Assembly (NCBI RefSeq): GCF_000428945.1
Contig: NZ_AUAX01000009.1
Coordinates: 248,001 to 312,000 of the forward strand
DNA: 64,000 bases
Direction: 5' to 3'
Source of the DNA: Hamadaea tsunoensis DSM 44101
Lineage (GTDB): Bacteria > Actinomycetota > Actinomycetes > Mycobacteriales > Micromonosporaceae
The translations under genes were made by a program, and so were the position numbers. Position 1 is the first letter of the stretch. Each line of letters starts with the position of its first letter. The notes beneath the pieces were generated by a model. The model had not been told where the DNA came from, ran no database searches, and worked only from the letters and a program-made list of their open reading frames with translations. Below are positions 1 to 7,572 of the stretch, piece after piece.

Positions 1-1376
1 GTCACCGTCTGTCCGGCCGCGATGTCGCCCACGTAGTTCATCATCGGCGCCGCGTACGTGACCTGGCCGCCGGTCGCGGTGGCGTCCCCGGCGTAGACGG
101 CGTCGTCGAGCGCCCCGGTGAGGTCGTCGCTCAGCTTCGCGTCCGGGAAGTCGACCGCGCTGACGTTGGTGACCGTGATCTCGTAGGTGACCGTGTCGCC
201 CGGGTGCACCACCTTCTGCGCGGCCCGCTTGGTGATCTGGAGATCCGGCACCGGCACGGACACGGCCAGCTGCTGGGCGACGTAGGTGTCGCCGCGCGTA
301 CGGAAGGTGAGGGTCGCCGAGGTCGAACCCTGCGCAAGGGTGCCGAACGGCGGGCTGAAGTTCTCGGCGTCGATGCTCAGATTGTTCTTGTACGCCGGAT
401 TCAGGTCGCCGTCCGCGTGGCTGTTGAAGAAGTTGTTCGTGGCACCGGTCTGCGGTTCGGGGATGTTCACGTTGTTGATCAGGAACTGGTCGCCGGTGGT
501 GGCGAAGTCCCCCTCGTACGCCGTCACGGACGCGTGCACGGTCTGCGTACCGCTGCGGTAGAAGCCGCTGATCGGGATCGTGGTCGCGGGGTCGGCCGAG
601 CGCTGCAGCACGTGGCCGCCGAAGAGGAAGACGTCACGGCGCGCGGGCGCGTTCGGGTTCGGCGCGGGATAGGAGTAGACCAGCGTCAGCGACCAGCCCG
701 CCACGCAGCCGAGACCGTCGGCCGCCCAGACGTCCCCCACGTCGACCTCGATCGGCGTACCGGTGGGCGCTCCGGCGAACGCGCTCGTCACCTCCGCCTC
801 GGCCGTGTAGTAGTGCGGCCCGCCGAGGGTCACCGGGTCGATCGCCGATATCTGCGGCGGCACCGCGGTCACCGCGCCACCGGCCACGCGGATCAGCGCC
901 GGCGCCGTCGCGGGATCGCCCGGCGAGAGCGTCACGCCGCTCGTCTGGCTGATGTCGCAGCGGGTCAGGATCGTCCCGCTCGGCCCGCGCAGCTCACCGT
1001 TGTTCCCACCCCAGAACAGCCGGGCGTACGCGACGGTCGCCCCGGCCGGCACCGTCAGCCGCCCCGAACTGGAGTCGTACGCGCCCGGCAGCGGCACGTA
1101 GTTCGCCCGGGACATGATGAAGTTGTTGTTCACCATGCTTCCGATGCCCGCCGTGGTGTTCGCGCAGTCGGCCGCGGTGGCCGGGGGAGCCGCCGGGCAG
1201 GCGAGCACCGTGTTGCCGACGGTGATGAAGTCGCCGTAGAGCGACTGTTCGTACCGCTTCTCGAACGGCTGGATCACCACCGCGTGGGCCGGCATGACCG
1301 GTCCCAGCCCGCCGGTCATCGCCGCACCGCTCGCCAGGACGCCCGCGAGGAGGCGGCCCAGCACCCGCTTCCGCAT
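1..1376 (-). CDS. Secreted DUF11-type surface protein (partial)
   Basis: The first 458 codons are visible; the stop lies beyond the left edge. The ATG at 1374-1376 opens a basic N-terminus (MRKRVLGR), a hydrophobic stretch and an Ala-His-Ala site near residue 31, so Sec export is expected. Residues about 32-370 are rich in Thr, Val and Asn and look beta-structured; I cannot name this part firmly. From about residue 375 the pattern GDTVTYEITVTN marks a DUF11 conserved-repeat domain, common in bacterial surface proteins and adhesins. A cell-surface structural role is inferred. Whether it ends in a sortase or membrane anchor cannot be seen. Confidence 0.75.
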   Translation of the reverse strand, partial: MRKRVLGRLLAGVLASGAAMTGGLGPVMPAHAVVIQPFEKRYEQSLYGDFITVGNTVLACPAAPPATAADCANTTAGIGSMVNNNFIMSRANYVPLPGAYDSSSGRLTVPAGATVAYARLFWGGNNGELRGPSGTILTRCDISQTSGVTLSPGDPATAPALIRVAGGAVTAVPPQISAIDPVTLGGPHYYTAEAEVTSAFAGAPTGTPIEVDVGDVWAADGLGCVAGWSLTLVYSYPAPNPNAPARRDVFLFGGHVLQRSADPATTIPISGFYRSGTQTVHASVTAYEGDFATTGDQFLINNVNIPEPQTGATNNFFNSHADGDLNPAYKNNLSIDAENFSPPFGTLAQGSTSATLTFRTRGDTYVAQQLAVSVPVPDLQITKRAAQKVVHPGDTVTYEITVTNVSAVDFPDAKLSDDLTGALDDAVYAGDATATGGQVTYAAPMMNYVGDIAAGQTV

Positions 1377-1440
1377 AATCTGCCCGCCCGATTTGCACGA
1401 ATTGTTCCGTGCTGACTAACGGCGTACGGGCGGATTGGTT

Positions 1441-2217
1441 TCAGCTCTTCGCAGGTGGGCGGTGCTTTGCCGGGCCGTTGCCGCCCGGCTCGGCCGGTCC
1501 GGTCGCGGGTCCCAGGTTGCGGACCGGCGCCGTGGCCTTGGTCGGGCCGCCGGCCGGGCCGCTGTTCGAGGGCATCCCGTTCACGGCACTGCCGTTCACC
1601 GCAGCCTCGTTCACCGCAGCCCCGTTCACCGGAGCCCCGTTCATCGGAGTTCCGTTCATGGGCGTCCCGTTCGCCGGAACCGCCTTCTTGGCCATGCCGT
1701 TCGGGCCGACCGCGAACGCGCCCGCCCGGGCCTGCGCCTCGGCGATGATCTTGGCCGCCTCCGTACGCGCGTCCGCCATGACCTTCTCGGCGTTCTGGCG
1801 TTGCTCGCGCAGCCGGGAGCCGGCGGCGATCTCGGAGTCCTCCTGGGCCGCGCGGCGGATCCGGTCGGCGTCGGCGTGCGCCTTCTCCAGGGCGGCCCGC
1901 GCCTCGTCGCGCAGTGTCGTCGACTCCTCCTCGGCCAGCCGGAGCATGTCCTGGATCCGCGTGGTCGCCGACGACGTCGTCGTGCCGCTCGCGAGATCGT
2001 GGCGCAGCCGGGTGTTCTCGTCCCGTACGCGTACCACCTCGTCCTCGACCGGCAGCAGGCGGCGCACGGTGCCGGACAGTACGCGCAGCTCGTCGCAGAG
2101 CGCGTTGACGTAGTCGTCGACTTCCGAGCGCTCGTAACCGAACATCACGGTATGGAAGAGGTCATCCTCCTCATATCCGGTTTCCGGTATTTCCTGCACA
2201 TTTTTCACTTTTGCCAT
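1441..2217 (-). CDS. DivIVA-domain coiled-coil protein with C-terminal NG repeats
   Basis: The 258-residue protein has a DivIVA N-terminal segment (residues about 18-45, including GYERSEVDDYVNAL), which in this family binds curved membrane at poles and septa. A long, charged coiled coil follows (about 45-170). The C-terminal tail (about 180-215) is an array of five-residue units of the type NG-x-x-M/V, encoded by near-identical 15-bp DNA repeats. It is shorter than Wag31-type DivIVA and lies outside the division cluster, so it is more likely an accessory DivIVA-like protein of polar growth or division than the essential copy. The gene is convergent with nothing and reads towards the partial surface protein. 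Confidence 0.85.
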   Translation of the reverse strand: MAKVKNVQEIPETGYEEDDLFHTVMFGYERSEVDDYVNALCDELRVLSGTVRRLLPVEDEVVRVRDENTRLRHDLASGTTTSSATTRIQDMLRLAEEESTTLRDEARAALEKAHADADRIRRAAQEDSEIAAGSRLREQRQNAEKVMADARTEAAKIIAEAQARAGAFAVGPNGMAKKAVPANGTPMNGTPMNGAPVNGAAVNEAAVNGSAVNGMPSNSGPAGGPTKATAPVRNLGPATGPAEPGGNGPAKHRPPAKS

Positions 2218-2281
2218 GCGTAAGAGATTAGGACGTCGCTCCGGTACGCACCGGGAGTTTGCCGATAAAGGGGCCGACTCT

Positions 2282-2539
2282 TCAGCGTCCGAGAAGCTGG
2301 TTCGCGAGCGCGACGTACTCCGCCTGGGCGGTCTCGGGCGCCTTTCCGGCCAGTCCCTTCCAGGCGTCGTACTTCGCCCGGCCGACCAGGTCGAAGACGC
2401 CGGGCCGGCTGCCGGTCGCGTCGCCCTGCGTACCTTGCTTGTACAGCGCGTACAGCTTGAGCAGCGTCGCGTTGTCGGGGCGCTGGGCGAGGCCCTGCAC
2501 GTCGGCCTGGGCCTGGGTGAATTGCTCCTGCACGGACAT
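2282..2539 (-). CDS. Acyl-CoA-binding protein (ACBP)
   Basis: At 85 residues it matches the length of the four-helix ACBP family. The segment LKLYALYKQGTQGDA, followed by RPGVFDLVGRAKYDAWKGL, is the ligand-binding signature: Tyr and Lys residues contact the CoA phosphates and adenine. It should bind medium- and long-chain acyl-CoA esters in the cytoplasm as a buffer or carrier. ACBP is mainly eukaryotic but occurs in scattered bacteria. It lies just upstream of the DivIVA gene on the same strand, 64 bp apart, with no clear shared function. Confidence 0.9.
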   Translation of the reverse strand: MSVQEQFTQAQADVQGLAQRPDNATLLKLYALYKQGTQGDATGSRPGVFDLVGRAKYDAWKGLAGKAPETAQAEYVALANQLLGR

Positions 2540-2946
2540 GCGGGCGACCCTACCGCCCGGTGCCGCCGGCGCGGGGGAGGCGCGGAGGCCGAGCTTGAGT
2601 GAGGACGCGTGAACGGCTCCGGATCCGCCGTTTACTACCTAGAGTGACCACATGACCACGGCACACCTAGCGTGACGGCGTGAACACGGTTATTGTCGTA
2701 CCCCCGGACCGGCCGCACTCCCGGGCGATCCACCGGCTTCGGCAGGGATGAACGGCTGGATTCGGGGCACGGGTGGCCTGGCGGCAACGCCTGGCGCTAC
2801 TGGTAATTTGTCCCAGATTGTCCGATCGGCGTGGCGCGAGTCACGTCACAGAAATTGGTCATCGGGTACGCCAAGATCGGGGAACATACCCGCCGGCGTT
2901 CTTGTTCGTTAAGCCACCCAGACGAAAAGGGGAGGGGGACACTTCA
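2540..2946. other. 407-bp divergent intergenic region
   Basis: It separates the ACBP gene (leftward) from the DUF4193 gene (rightward) and must hold both promoters. I see no gene in it. A purine-rich Shine-Dalgarno tract (about 2927-2940) precedes the DUF4193 start. AT-richer patches at 2808-2822 and 2848-2862 are plausible promoter parts, but no sigma consensus is clear enough to assign. Confidence 0.5.
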
Positions 2947-3249
2947 ATGGCCACCATTACCGACTACGACGCGCCACGTCGCCCTATGGTCGACCTCGAA
3001 GAGGACAGCCTGGAGGAGCTCAAGGCCCGGCGGTCGACTTCGGGTTCGCCGTCGGTCGACGTCGACGAGACCGAGGCAGCCGAGGGCTTCGAGCTGCCCG
3101 GGGCAGATCTGTCCGATGAGGAGCTGACGGTGACGGTCGTGCCCATGCGGGCCGACGAGTTCCGCTGCTCGCGGTGCTTCCTGGTGCATCACCGCAGCCA
3201 GTTGGCCCGACAGAAGGACGAGCAGCTCATCTGCTCCGAGTGCGCCTGA
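2947..3249 (+). CDS. DUF4193 zinc-ribbon-like protein
   Basis: The 100-residue protein is a clear DUF4193 member: the acidic segment LEEDSLEELKARR, the motif EGFELPGADLSDEELTV, and a C-terminal CxxC...CxxC pair (CSRC near residue 76 and CSEC at the end) around FLVHHRSQLAR. The paired CxxC motifs suggest bound zinc. The family is almost restricted to Actinobacteria and its function is not known to me. The ATG at 2947 follows a strong purine-rich ribosome site and fits the family's usual N-terminus (MATxxDYDAPR); longer upstream readings do not. Confidence 0.88.
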   Translation: MATITDYDAPRRPMVDLEEDSLEELKARRSTSGSPSVDVDETEAAEGFELPGADLSDEELTVTVVPMRADEFRCSRCFLVHHRSQLARQKDEQLICSECA

Positions 3250-3369
3250 CGACGGCCGGCCGGCCCGGGGGGAACGGGCCGGTCCGACCGGGTCCGGCGG
3301 GGTGAGGTCCGACCTCGCTCCGGCCGGCAGGCCGTCGGCGCCGCGCGTCGCACTCCCGGCGGCGGGCGG

Positions 3370-3747
3370 TCAGATCCGCCGCCGGCCGGGAAATCCACAC
3401 TCGACACGGTGGTACCACCCGATGTCGGGATCGCCTTCCAGCCAGCACCACAGCACGGGTCGCCCGTCACGCTCGCCGGGGAAGTCGAGCAGGACGGGCG
3501 CGTACCCTTTGACCTGGACATCGAGCTCGGCGATCTCTTCCAGCGTCGCGTAGACCCGCGCCTCCAGGGCCTTGGCCTCCGCGAGCCCGCCGAGCGGGCT
3601 GGCGCCGTCGGCGTCGAGGTCGGCCCGCAGTTCGGCGAGGTCGGCCCGGGCCGTGATCAGTTCGTCGATGCGCGGGCGCAGGGCCGCGAACCGGCGCCGC
3701 GCCTCATCCAGGGTGAACACGCACTCAGTATGCGCGGCGGCCGTCAT
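3370..3747 (-). CDS. DUF2203 family protein
   Basis: The 125-residue protein starts with FTLDEARRRFAALRP and ends with WCWLEGDPDIGWYHRVECGF, the features of DUF2203 (an uncharacterised family of short helical proteins with a Trp/Tyr/His-rich C-terminus). The start codon overlaps the stop of the gluconokinase gene by 4 nt (ATGA at 3744-3747), so the two are almost certainly translationally coupled in one transcript. No catalytic motif is evident and I assign no function. Confidence 0.8.
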   Translation of the reverse strand: MTAAAHTECVFTLDEARRRFAALRPRIDELITARADLAELRADLDADGASPLGGLAEAKALEARVYATLEEIAELDVQVKGYAPVLLDFPGERDGRPVLWCWLEGDPDIGWYHRVECGFPGRRRI

Positions 3748-4253
3748 TCCATGCGTACGCTGCGGGCCGCGATCTCGGCGACCAGATCGTCGACCGGGAG
3801 CCGGGCGTCGACGGTGAGCACGTCCTCCTCGGGCGCCGGCTCCTCCAGCGTGGCGAACTGGCTGTCCAGCAGCTTCTCGGTGAAGAAGTGACCGACCCGC
3901 GCGGCGACCCGGCTGTGCGCCACGGCCCGGTCGAGGTGCAGGTAGACCAGCAGGGTCCGGCGGCCGTCGCGCAGTTCGTCGCGGTACGCCCGCCGCAGCC
4001 CCGAGCACGCCACGACGCCCGATTTCCCGGCGGCCAGTTCGGCGTCCATCCAGGACGCGATGCGGGCGAGCCACGGGCGGCGGTCGTCGTCGGTCAGCGC
4101 GATGCCCTGCGCCATCTTCCGGACGTTGGCCACCGGGTGCAGATCGTCGCCGTCGACGAAGGCCGTGCCGAGCTTCTGCGCCAATGCCTTGCCGACGGTC
4201 GTCTTGCCGCTGCCGGCCACGCCGAGCAGGACGATGATGTGCGGTGCGGTCAT
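3744..4253 (-). CDS. gntK: Gluconokinase
   Basis: The 169-residue protein has the P-loop GVAGSGKTT (residues about 11-19), the DGDDLHP substrate-loop motif near residue 37, and the helix KMAQGIALTDDDRRPWL typical of GntK-type gluconate kinases. It phosphorylates D-gluconate to 6-phosphogluconate for the pentose phosphate pathway. The ATG at 4253 is preferred because the P-loop then sits at the usual distance from the N-terminus; upstream codons give an unrelated Arg-rich extension. No gluconate permease or GntR regulator is adjacent. It forms a two-gene unit with the DUF2203 gene. Confidence 0.9.
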   Translation of the reverse strand: MTAPHIIVLLGVAGSGKTTVGKALAQKLGTAFVDGDDLHPVANVRKMAQGIALTDDDRRPWLARIASWMDAELAAGKSGVVACSGLRRAYRDELRDGRRTLLVYLHLDRAVAHSRVAARVGHFFTEKLLDSQFATLEEPAPEEDVLTVDARLPVDDLVAEIAARSVRME

Positions 4254-4327
4254 GGGTTCATCATTCCGGGTGCCCGTCGGCCGCGCCTCACGTGGCGGGC
4301 AGGCCGCGCTGCGTACCCTCATAAGTA

Positions 4328-5062
4328 GTGAGAAAAGCGGACAGAGTGTATGCGGCTGCGGCGATGATCGCCGTGGCCGCCGGTGTGCTCGCGCTGCCCG
4401 CGGCCGCTCTGGCCGACACGGGGGTGAGCCTCGCGGCGGGCGACGCGCCCGCGACCGCGTCCGCCGCGGCCAGGGGCTGCCCGGACGGCGGCCCCGTGAC
4501 GGGCCGGGACACGTGGTTCTTCGCGCTGCCGGACGCGGGCCGGACGTTCGTGTCCGTCTCGGCGCAGTTCACCACGACCTCGGGGACGGCCACCACCGTG
4601 TCGACGGCGCCGGAGTCCGGATCGCACGAGGCCAGCGTCACCACCGACGCCGGCTGGACGCTCATCGGCGCGACCGCGACCGTGAGCGGGGACCCGGCCG
4701 ACGGGCTCGCCTTCCGCCTCGACCACGCCTGCCCGGCCGCCCCGCCGCCCAGCCCGAGCCCGTCACCGAGCGCGCCGCCGAGCGCGAGCCCGATCGCCGT
4801 GCCGCCGTCGTCGGCCAGGCCGTCGGCGAGCGCGACGCCGTCCCGTTCCGCGGCCGCCACGCACGTCGCCGGCGCCCGCGAGGTACCGGCCCGGCCGGCG
4901 CACGCGTACGCCTCGGCCACGCCCTCGGCCTCGGCGGACCTCGCGGCGGACGGGTCGATCCCGCGGCGGGTGGCGCTCAGCGGCCTGCTCATCGGTGCGG
5001 GCGCGGTCCTCGCCGCGATCACGGCCGCCGGCCTCATCCTCGTCAACCGCCGCCGCGCCTGA
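4328..5062 (+). CDS. Secreted Ser/Pro-rich protein with C-terminal membrane anchor
   Basis: The GTG at 4328 gives 244 residues: a signal peptide ending near residue 29 (ALA-D), a globular part (about 30-137) with two cysteines, a long Pro/Ser/Ala linker (about 138-215), and a hydrophobic C-terminal helix (LSGLLIGAGAVLAAITAAGL) followed by RRRA. This is the plan of a membrane-anchored extracytoplasmic protein; no LPxTG is present before the helix. I do not recognise the globular domain. A 75-nt hairpin element lies 26 bp after the stop. Confidence 0.7.
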   Translation: MRKADRVYAAAAMIAVAAGVLALPAAALADTGVSLAAGDAPATASAAARGCPDGGPVTGRDTWFFALPDAGRTFVSVSAQFTTTSGTATTVSTAPESGSHEASVTTDAGWTLIGATATVSGDPADGLAFRLDHACPAAPPPSPSPSPSAPPSASPIAVPPSSARPSASATPSRSAAATHVAGAREVPARPAHAYASATPSASADLAADGSIPRRVALSGLLIGAGAVLAAITAAGLILVNRRRA

Positions 5063-5088
5063 CCCACACCCCACCCTCCCGCCTCCAA

Positions 5089-5163
5089 GATCCCGTTTGG
5101 ATCACGGTTGTCACCCGAATCATGGCCCAAGATTCGGGTGATTTCCCTGATCCGAACGGGATC
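5089..5163. repeat. 75-nt hairpin element, copy 1
   Basis: This is an inverted repeat of exactly 75 nt bounded by GATCCC and GGGATC. It has a 16-bp outer stem, a mismatched 7-nt block, a 10-bp inner stem (CACCCGAATC) and a 9-nt loop. It lies in the gap between two rightward genes. Four more copies occur at 13099, 20864, 37563 and 60020. Confidence 0.9.
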
Positions 5164-5262
5164 AACGGGCTGGGCCGCACCGGGAGCGCGAGAGCGCGGG
5201 GCGGGGCGGCGGGACGAGTTCCAGGGCGGACGGATGTCGGACGGGGCCGCTACCGTGGCGCG

Positions 5263-6696
5263 GTGCGTCTCACCCCTCTCACACTCCTCACGCTGCTCGC
5301 GGTGGCCGGCTGCACCGCCACGCCCGCCCCCGTGCCGACGCCGGCGCCGGTCACCTCGGCCGCCTCCTCGCCCAGCGCCGCCGCCGCGCTCGACTACGGC
5401 GCCTTCGCGGCGGGCAGGTCCCAGCCGGTCAAGGACACCGTCTACCCGAAGCACGGCAACCCCGGGCTCGACGTCCTGCACTACGGCCTCGACCTCGACT
5501 GGTCGCCCGCCACCCGCAAGCTCACCGGCACCGCGACCGTCCAGGTCCGCGGGGCGGTCGCGCTCTCCTCGATCCAGCTCGACTTCTCCAGCGCGTACGC
5601 GATCCAGGGCGTGACGGTCGACGGATATCCGGCCGAGGCCGACGACAGCGCCGACAAGCTGACCATCCACAAGGGACTGGACGCGGACGCGTACGCGACG
5701 CTCGTGGTGAAGTACGCCGGTACGCCGAAGCCGACGCCGATGCCCTCACACCGCAGTGACGCCGAGCCGCTCGGCCTGACAATGACCGCAGACGGTTCAC
5801 TGTGGACGATGCAGGAGCCGTTCGGGGCCTTCACCTGGTACCCGGCCAACGACCAGCCCTCGGACAAGGCGCTCTACGACATCGACGTGACGGTTCCGGC
5901 CGGCTGGACCGCGATCGCCGGCGGTACGCCGCGGCCGCGTACCGGCGACACGTTCCACTTCACGTCGGAGCATCCGGTCGCGAGCTACCTGACGACGCTG
6001 GCCGTCGGCAAGTACCAGCAGGAGACGGCGAAGGGGCCGCACGGCATCCCGTTGACCTACTGGTACCGGCCCGGCAAGGACGACGCCGCGATGAAGATCG
6101 TACGCAAGTCGCCGCAGTACCTCTCCTGGCTGGAGCAGCACTTCGGGGCGTACCCGTTCGCGACCGGCGGGGTGCTGCTGGTGCCGTCGGCCTCGGGCAT
6201 GGAGACCCAGCAGATGATCACGATGGGCACCAAGTTCGAGGCGGGCGACCTCCTGCACGAGTACTCGCACCACTGGTTCGGCGACACCGTGGGCCCGACG
6301 ACCTGGTCGGACGTCTGGCTGAACGAAGGCTGGGCCATGTACGCGCAGCTGCTGTGGCAGGCCGAGCAGGAGCACATCACCGACGCGCAGCTGACGACCT
6401 GGCTGCGGGCGACCGACGCCAAGCTGCGCAAGTCCGTCGGGCCGCCCGGGAAGCCGCCGGCGGACAGCTTCGCCGAGGGCAACGTCTACATCTGCCCGGC
6501 CGCGATGCTGCACACGATCCACCGTCAGATCGGTGACCAGGCGTTCTTCTCGCTCGCGAAGGACTGGGCGCAGCAGCACAGGGACGGTACGGCCGACCGT
6601 GCCATGTTCATCGCGTTCGTGAACCAGCACACCGGCCGGGATTTCACCAAGCTCATCACGACCTGGCTGGACTCGCCGACGACCCCGGCGGCCTGA
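5263..6696 (+). CDS. M1-family zinc aminopeptidase lipoprotein
   Basis: The GTG at 5263 gives 477 residues with a lipoprotein signal (LLAVAGC), so the mature protein is probably lipid-anchored outside the membrane. The catalytic motif HEYSHHWFG (about residue 331) followed by WLNEGWA supplies the HExxH plus Glu zinc site of M1 metallopeptidases. The usual GxMEN substrate motif appears as SGMETQQM, with Asn replaced by Thr. The length fits the short, two-domain extracellular M1 proteins of Actinobacteria that lack the ERAP-like C-terminal domain. Peptide trimming outside the cell is inferred. Preceded by hairpin copy 1; no operon partner. Confidence 0.88.
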   Translation: MRLTPLTLLTLLAVAGCTATPAPVPTPAPVTSAASSPSAAAALDYGAFAAGRSQPVKDTVYPKHGNPGLDVLHYGLDLDWSPATRKLTGTATVQVRGAVALSSIQLDFSSAYAIQGVTVDGYPAEADDSADKLTIHKGLDADAYATLVVKYAGTPKPTPMPSHRSDAEPLGLTMTADGSLWTMQEPFGAFTWYPANDQPSDKALYDIDVTVPAGWTAIAGGTPRPRTGDTFHFTSEHPVASYLTTLAVGKYQQETAKGPHGIPLTYWYRPGKDDAAMKIVRKSPQYLSWLEQHFGAYPFATGGVLLVPSASGMETQQMITMGTKFEAGDLLHEYSHHWFGDTVGPTTWSDVWLNEGWAMYAQLLWQAEQEHITDAQLTTWLRATDAKLRKSVGPPGKPPADSFAEGNVYICPAAMLHTIHRQIGDQAFFSLAKDWAQQHRDGTADRAMFIAFVNQHTGRDFTKLITTWLDSPTTPAA

Positions 6697-6738
6697 CCCG
6701 TACAGGTTGATCCCAGGAGAAACGCGCCGGTTAACCGA

Positions 6739-6767
6739 TTGCCGACCCGTGCGGCGGCACTTATCTT
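6739..6767 (+). promoter_or_regulatory. Sigma-70-type promoter candidate
   Basis: TTGCCG at 6739-6744 and TATCTT at 6762-6767 are 17 bp apart, close to the vegetative TTGACA/TATAAT pattern. It would start a transcript near 6774 that reads through the small frame at 6819 and stops at the terminator at 6950. Confidence 0.45.
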
Positions 6768-6818
6768 GATCTCCGTACCGGTCGCGTCCCGCGGCCGGCC
6801 CGATCGATGGGACGCGCC

Positions 6819-6932
6819 ATGACACGACTGCTGGGCACCGGTTCGCCGTGCCGCCCCGGCCTGTCGTGGGCGGCGTACCCGATGGCCGATCGGGAGGCGC
6901 GCGATCGCCGGGACATGGGACAACAGCGCTAG
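6819..6932 (+). CDS. Possible 37-residue small protein
   Basis: An ATG-to-TAG frame of 37 codons sits between the promoter candidate at 6739 and the terminator at 6950. The product begins MTRLLGTGSPCRPG, is rich in Arg and Asp, and has no signal or membrane segment. The ribosome site (ATGGGA) is weak. It could be a small protein, a leader frame or chance; the terminator right after its stop is the main reason to list it. Confidence 0.3.
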   Translation: MTRLLGTGSPCRPGLSWAAYPMADREARDRRDMGQQR

Positions 6933-6949
6933 AAGCGCATGCGGCTCCG

Positions 6950-6993
6950 ACGCCGCCCGTCCCCGGGTTCCGGCCGGGTACGGGCGGCGTTTT
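6950..6993 (+). terminator. Intrinsic terminator
   Basis: An 11-bp perfect stem (ACGCCGCCCGT at 6950-6960 with ACGGGCGGCGT at 6980-6990) is followed by four T residues. It lies 17 nt after the small frame and before the HNH gene. Confidence 0.75.
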
Positions 6994-7072
6994 GGCGTCC
7001 ACCGGACCCCATCGACTCGAGAAGGACCCGAAGAAGGTGACGATTTCCAGATAGAGGGGAGTGTGCGACCCG

Positions 7073-7516
7073 ATGAGCGGAGTACTCGTTCTCAACGCCG
7101 ATCTCGGTCCGCTGCACCGGGTCAGCCTCCGGCATGCGATACGCATGCTGCTGCGGCAGGTCGCGGTGGTGCACGAGGCGGATCACGACCGGGCCATCGG
7201 CGCGTACCCGAAGCCGACCGTCGTGCGGCTCGTCCACTATGTAGTGACCCGGTGGCGGCACAGCCGCGGCCCGGCCTGGTCGCGTTCGGGCGTGCACGCC
7301 CGTGACGGCCACCGCTGCGGTTACTGCGGCCGGCCGGCGTACACGATCGACCACATCGTGCCGAGGTCGCGGGGCGGGCTGAACACGTGGCTCAACACCG
7401 TGGCCGCGTGCGGGGTCTGCAACCAGCGCAAGGCCGACCGCACCCCGGCCGAGGCCGGCATGACCCTGCGGATCGTGCCGTCGGCGCCGACCTGGTACTC
7501 CCTCGCCCCTCGATAA
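7073..7516 (+). CDS. HNH endonuclease family protein
   Basis: The 147-residue protein carries an HNH/His-Me finger: CGYCGRPAYTIDHIVPRSRGG (first CxxC and DH) and then CGVCNQRKADRTP (second CxxC, Asn and Lys). Two CxxC pairs bind the structural zinc; DH and N form the nuclease core. The N-terminal VLVLNADLGPLHRVSL is typical of the small stand-alone actinobacterial HNH proteins, whose role is unsettled. A GTG at 7061 is also in frame, but it sits on top of the purine-rich GAGGGGAG; the ATG at 7073 has better spacing. Confidence 0.85.
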   Translation: MSGVLVLNADLGPLHRVSLRHAIRMLLRQVAVVHEADHDRAIGAYPKPTVVRLVHYVVTRWRHSRGPAWSRSGVHARDGHRCGYCGRPAYTIDHIVPRSRGGLNTWLNTVAACGVCNQRKADRTPAEAGMTLRIVPSAPTWYSLAPR

Positions 7517-7572
7517 GGAAGCCCTCGCACGCGGTATTGCCGGGCGAATCCACCAAATCGGATTATTTACGT

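Larger units (their letters stand above)
6697..7072 (+). other. 376-bp intergenic region with small transcription unit candidate
   Basis: Between the M1 peptidase and the HNH gene lie, in order, a promoter-like pair, a 37-codon reading frame and a strong intrinsic terminator (each listed separately). Together they look like an independent short transcript. The rest, from 6994 on, leads to the HNH ribosome site. Confidence 0.5.

Noticed and set aside
2653-2675. Tiny frame starting at an ATG in the ACBP-DUF4193 gap
   Set aside because: It has only a few codons and no ribosome site.
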